Assembly: GCA_030426705.1 (NCBI GenBank)
Contig: JAUHXW010000017.1
Span: 1 to 17,320, forward strand
Reading direction: 5' to 3'
Length of the DNA: 17,320 nucleotides
Origin: Gammaproteobacteria bacterium
GTDB lineage: Bacteria > Pseudomonadota > Gammaproteobacteria > Xanthomonadales > Marinicellaceae
A program made the position numbers and the translations under genes. Under the pieces are notes generated by a model. It saw only the letters and a list, made by a program, of their open reading frames with translations. It was not told the DNA's origin and did not search any database. The number at the start of each line of letters is the position of its first letter. The stretch's first letter is position 1. Shown here in pieces: positions 14,620 through 17,320 of the stretch.

Positions 14620-15549
14620 ATGAAAAAAGTAAGTTTATTGGTTTTGATGTTATTAGGATGTGTTGTTAATGCACAAAACCTATTACCCAATCCGAATTTT
14701 GATCAAAATATTGATGGTTGGAATATTTATGAATCTGATGAAGTCAGCTGGGTGGCTGATGATGGCGCCAGTCAAAATGGTTCGCTGCAAATCAGTGATA
14801 CTTTGAACAATGGAGGTGTTGGTTCTACAGGTCATCAGCCGGTTGCTATCGAACCGGGTGAAACCTACCAACTCAGTGCTTCCTTTAAAGTGATGCCAAA
14901 CACCGAGGCCGAAGGTGCTGCTATGTATGTGCGATGGTACGATGAAAATGAAATGTACACCGGTTTGGCTGACTTTTATTATCCATCACCAGACTATCAG
15001 GAAGGTCAATGGGATCAGATAATTGCTGAAATCACCGTGCCTGCAGACATGCATTATGTACAAGTTTTTGTGGGCGTTGACACCTTTAACTCCGGTTCTA
15101 CAAATCCATCTGTGGTTCGTTGGGATGATGTGAGGTTGGCGAAAGCCAACGCGTCAGGTTTTACCATTGTGCCTGCCCACACCGGTCAGTGGTTTGATCC
15201 CAACCAATCAGGCCATGGCCTGAATGTGGAGATTTTACCGAATAATCAAGCACTGATTATTTGGTATGCCTATGACAGCATGGGTAATCAGGTTTGGATA
15301 TTGGGCAATGGCACGCATGATGGCGAAACCATTGCTATTGATGTCAACATCACCGATGGTGCTATGTTTCCGCCGAATTTTGACAGCAACGATGTCAATT
15401 TGACTGCTTGGGGCCGCTTTACCTTGAGATTCACAGGTTGTAACAGCGGTGTATTCAGCTGGGAACCTTTGGCAGGTAATGGTTATACATCCGGACAGAT
15501 GAATGTGACACGTTTAACTCAAATCGCTGGGCTTGAGTGTAACGAGTAA
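14620..15549 (+). CDS. Secreted two-domain protein with carbohydrate-binding-like N-terminus
   Basis: 309-residue exported protein. I start it at ATG 14620 because GAGGTGA (14609-14615) sits at the right distance and a signal peptide follows at once (about 1-18, ending VNA before QN); the in-frame ATG at 14584 would add 12 residues in front of the signal. LLGC at 11-14 could be a weak lipobox, so a lipoprotein is possible. Residues 20-175 start NLLPNPNFD and end RWDDVRLAK, the layout of CBM4/9-like galactose-binding domains. Residues 180-309 form a second domain with GQWFDPNQSGHGLNVEILPN, WYAYDSMGNQVWILGNG and CNSGVFSWEP, a pattern I recall from secreted proteins of Xanthomonadales and Marinicella-like bacteria but cannot name. 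C274 and C307 may form a disulfide. No catalytic residues are evident. It probably binds a polysaccharide or cell surface; the ligand is unknown. Confidence 0.8.
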   Translation: MKKVSLLVLMLLGCVVNAQNLLPNPNFDQNIDGWNIYESDEVSWVADDGASQNGSLQISDTLNNGGVGSTGHQPVAIEPGETYQLSASFKVMPNTEAEGAAMYVRWYDENEMYTGLADFYYPSPDYQEGQWDQIIAEITVPADMHYVQVFVGVDTFNSGSTNPSVVRWDDVRLAKANASGFTIVPAHTGQWFDPNQSGHGLNVEILPNNQALIIWYAYDSMGNQVWILGNGTHDGETIAIDVNITDGAMFPPNFDSNDVNLTAWGRFTLRFTGCNSGVFSWEPLAGNGYTSGQMNVTRLTQIAGLECNE

Positions 15550-15623
15550 ACCTGCTTAGTTAACATCTACATTTAGAAATATTGAATAATAACAATTGGT
15601 TAAGCACACTTACTGATTTTTTT

Positions 15624-15652
15624 AAGCCCAACTCTGTTGTTGGGCTTTTTTT
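15624..15652 (+). terminator. Terminator of the carbohydrate-binding-like gene
   Basis: Perfect 9-bp stem AAGCCCAAC (15624-15632) and GTTGGGCTT (15639-15647) with loop TCTGTT, followed by further T's. It ends three bases before the stop codon of the convergent beta-helix gene. In the other direction the stem is followed by A's, so it works mainly for the plus strand; no separate terminator for the beta-helix gene is seen. Confidence 0.9.
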
Positions 15653-15654
15653 AT

Positions 15655-17016
15655 TCAAAATCTCCCTACCAAATCCACATCAGGACCGATGTCATCACCT
15701 TGCCCACCCGCTTGATAACCCAAAGAACCTGGCAGCAATCGATAATCTTCAATGCCGATCAGATTGGGGTCGCTGAAAATAGGTGTGCCAGATAATGAGT
15801 TGGCATCCTGGCCATAATAACTTTGCCATTGGTTTATGGTGTATGACACATTGTTTTCAAATATGTCTGTGACATAGATGTTGTAATCCAAAGTGCTTTC
15901 ATGAGGTGTGGCTCCCCAGGCATGAACATAAAAGCGGGTGCCAATGATGTTGTCTGTGATGGTGTTTTGGAAAGCGCCCTGGTCGACATTGGTGTCAGAA
16001 CATCCGTTCAAATCCAAAGCATGAAAATAATTGTTGGTGAGGGTGTTGTAATCACCACCTTCTCCTGAAGCGCCTGAGCAATGGTTCAAAGAAAATGAAC
16101 CTGCAGTCGCAGTGGTGATGTTGTTGTGGATGTGGGCATAGCGGCTATTCAATCTGGCTGCAATAGAAACATCACGGATATAGTTATAGGCAATGACTGT
16201 CCCGGTGTTGCCTATGGTAGGGGAATGGTCGTGTTTGTAATGAATCCCCGTACGGTGATTTGAAATTTCATTGTGCAAAATTTCAACATGACGGTCATGC
16301 GTATAATAAACACCCGCAGAATTCATTGAACCGACATTGGCACCCGGGCCATCAAACCAGTTGTTCTGCACATAGGTATCTATGGCATCAGAAAAAATGG
16401 TCACATTGCCGCCATTGTCATTGACAAAATGATTACCGGTAAATTGATTGTTTTCAACCACCGTACCAATCACATCGGCTGTGATGCGGTTTTCACCGAT
16501 ATTGATGCCCGTTTTACAATCCTGAAAAACAAAACCACTGAAAGTGACAAAACTTTGATCGGTATAAAAGCATTGTGCGCCGGTGTCGTTATTGATGTCG
16601 TATTGACCGTCTATGATGACTTGATGACCTGGATAGGCTGTGAGCTTAACCCGGTTATTGGCATCAGGTTGTGGAGACTGGAAAGTAAATGTTCGCCCAA
16701 AAGCCAAAATCATCTCATAATCGCCATAAGCGCCCTCGGTAAACAGATAAGTGTCGTTATATGTCCCCTCAAGAAAATAAAGGACATCACCTCCACTCAA
16801 TAAGCCCTTGGCGGTCTGCAAATCACAAGGGTCATCAAAGGTGCAAGCGGCAGTGGTGGCTGCATTGGGTGCCGTATAGAAACATTCATCCTGAGCCTGA
16901 CAGACAAAAGGCTCAAAACCGGATTTGAAAATCATGTTGTCTTGAAATGTTGCTATTCCAGTAATTGGCATAAAAAATAGCAACAGAAACATCCGTATTG
17001 ACCTAATTATTTTCAT
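15655..17016 (-). CDS. Secreted right-handed parallel beta-helix protein
   Basis: 453-residue exported protein. Residues 1-23 are a signal peptide. Residues 28-39 read MIFKSGFEPFVC; an IFxxGFE motif recurs, as I recall, in secreted proteins of Marinicella and Xanthomonadales relatives. FYTAPNAATT and the cysteine pair before DLQTAKGLLSGGDVLYFLEG (45-84) are the usual entry to a beta-helix of the polysaccharide-lyase type. From about 125 to 400 there are many short repeats with N-N or N-x-I/F turns (VVENNQFTGN, VQNNWFDG, ILHNEISNH, IAYNYIRDV, IHNNIT, LTNNYFHAL, ITDNIIG), typical of PbH1 coils. The end, FSDPNLIGIEDYRLLPGS with AGGQGDDIGPDVD, is the common C-terminal cap. Such proteins bind or cleave acidic polysaccharides or are adhesins; no active site is obvious. 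The ATG at 17016 lacks a good ribosome site; M9 (16992) is an alternative but would shorten the signal's charged end. Confidence 0.85.
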   Translation of the reverse strand: MKIIRSIRMFLLLFFMPITGIATFQDNMIFKSGFEPFVCQAQDECFYTAPNAATTAACTFDDPCDLQTAKGLLSGGDVLYFLEGTYNDTYLFTEGAYGDYEMILAFGRTFTFQSPQPDANNRVKLTAYPGHQVIIDGQYDINNDTGAQCFYTDQSFVTFSGFVFQDCKTGINIGENRITADVIGTVVENNQFTGNHFVNDNGGNVTIFSDAIDTYVQNNWFDGPGANVGSMNSAGVYYTHDRHVEILHNEISNHRTGIHYKHDHSPTIGNTGTVIAYNYIRDVSIAARLNSRYAHIHNNITTATAGSFSLNHCSGASGEGGDYNTLTNNYFHALDLNGCSDTNVDQGAFQNTITDNIIGTRFYVHAWGATPHESTLDYNIYVTDIFENNVSYTINQWQSYYGQDANSLSGTPIFSDPNLIGIEDYRLLPGSLGYQAGGQGDDIGPDVDLVGRF

Positions 17017-17127
17017 TATTTTTGTAAGACTTAAGGTAATCTCTTAGTCTAAATATTATTGATGATTCAGAATGTGAATTAAGTCTAAACTTGCACAAAA
17101 TCAGCAATAAATGACAAGTCGGCTGGG

Positions 17128-17149
17128 CACTTCGACAAGCTCAGTGTGC
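17128..17149. repeat. Dispersed 22-bp repeat, copy 1
   Basis: Contains the core CTTCGACAAGCTCAG, on the other strand CTGAGCTTGTCGAAG. With its flanks it forms an imperfect hairpin, GGCAC (17126-17130) pairing with GTGCC (17146-17150). Repeats with this core are scattered between genes in many bacterial genomes. It matches copy 2 at all 22 positions. Confidence 0.8.
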
Positions 17150-17199
17150 CACCTGTAGAAGCCTTTATCTGGATTGCACAGAAATTCGATTTTGCGTAA

Positions 17200-17221
17200 C
17201 ACTTCGACAAGCTCAGTGTGC
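17200..17221. repeat. Dispersed 22-bp repeat, copy 2
   Basis: Identical over 22 bases to the copy at 17128, in the same orientation and exactly 72 bp later. The flanks differ: copy 1 is extended by GG and CC into a longer hairpin, copy 2 is not, so the repeated unit seems to be the 22-mer itself. Confidence 0.8.
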
Positions 17222-17233
17222 TTCAAATATAAG

Positions 17234-17320
17234 TCACCAACGCTTTCGTGGCAAAAATGTTTTTTGCTTATCAGCATCATGGGTTTGGTTATAGGCTTTG
17301 ATTTTGCTGTTTTTACCGAG
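17234..17320 (-). CDS. Possible C-terminal end of an unidentified gene
   Basis: The minus strand is open from the window edge to a TGA at 17236-17234, giving 28 residues that end TFLPRKRW and are rich in lysine, glutamine and asparagine. The composition looks like a real basic C-terminus, and the dispersed repeats begin just after the stop, as expected for intergenic elements. With so few codons the call is weak and no family is recognised. A second minus-strand frame is also open through this stretch, so this one may be chance. Confidence 0.3.
   Translation of the reverse strand, partial: LGKNSKIKAYNQTHDADKQKTFLPRKRW

Larger units (their letters stand above)
17017..17320. other. Mostly non-coding end region
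   Basis: About 300 bases with no convincing complete gene. The part next to the beta-helix gene (17017-17110) is AT-rich and should hold that gene's promoter, though no clear -35/-10 pair was found. The middle carries two copies of a 22-bp repeat. The last 87 bases may be the end of a minus-strand gene. Confidence 0.6.

Noticed and set aside
17128..17221. Two identical repeats as a CRISPR array
   Set aside because: Only two copies, 22 bp long, with a 50-bp gap, no cas genes, and a core known as a common dispersed repeat.

Overview
The window reads as chromosomal DNA of a moderately AT-rich gammaproteobacterium. It has an intact 2-oxoglutarate dehydrogenase operon, a chorismate mutase-prephenate dehydrogenase fusion of the enteric T-protein type, and several secreted proteins of the sort common in marine, surface-associated Gammaproteobacteria. 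A Marinicella-like or related lineage is my guess; it rests on the style of the secreted proteins and was not checked by any search. No tRNA, rRNA, insertion sequence, phage gene or CRISPR array is visible.

Layout, left to right. Positions 1-534 (minus) hold the 5' part of tyrA. Divergent from it, 614-1315 (plus) encodes a secreted CsgG-like protein, closed by a strong terminator. A minus-strand operon at 4987-1387 reads von Willebrand A protein, sensor histidine kinase, OmpR-family regulator. Upstream of it lie three tandem 11-bp repeats that look like the regulator's own binding site. A minus-strand fasciclin-domain protein (5657-5139) and a plus-strand CIA30-family protein (5814-6374) diverge from a shared 156-bp spacer. 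The minus-strand operon sucA-sucB-lpd (11876-6419) encodes all three subunits of the 2-oxoglutarate dehydrogenase complex and ends in a hairpin.

Divergent from sucA, a membrane diguanylate cyclase (12009-13742) is followed after one base by a TauE/SafE-type permease (13744-14517). A secreted carbohydrate-binding-like protein (14620-15549) converges on a secreted parallel beta-helix protein (17016-15655). The last 300 bases are mostly non-coding. They carry two exact copies of a 22-bp dispersed repeat and perhaps the last 28 codons of a minus-strand gene.

How the parts may work together: sucA-sucB-lpd is core TCA-cycle metabolism. The vWA-kinase-regulator set looks like a self-contained envelope-sensing unit in which the secreted vWA protein could be the sensory partner or the output. 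The CsgG-like, fasciclin, CIA30, carbohydrate-binding and beta-helix proteins and the c-di-GMP synthase together suggest a surface-attached or matrix-producing life style. That is inference from context. The least explained items are the vWA two-component unit with its tandem repeats, the SD-less divergent sucA/diguanylate cyclase promoter region, and the two secreted proteins at the right.
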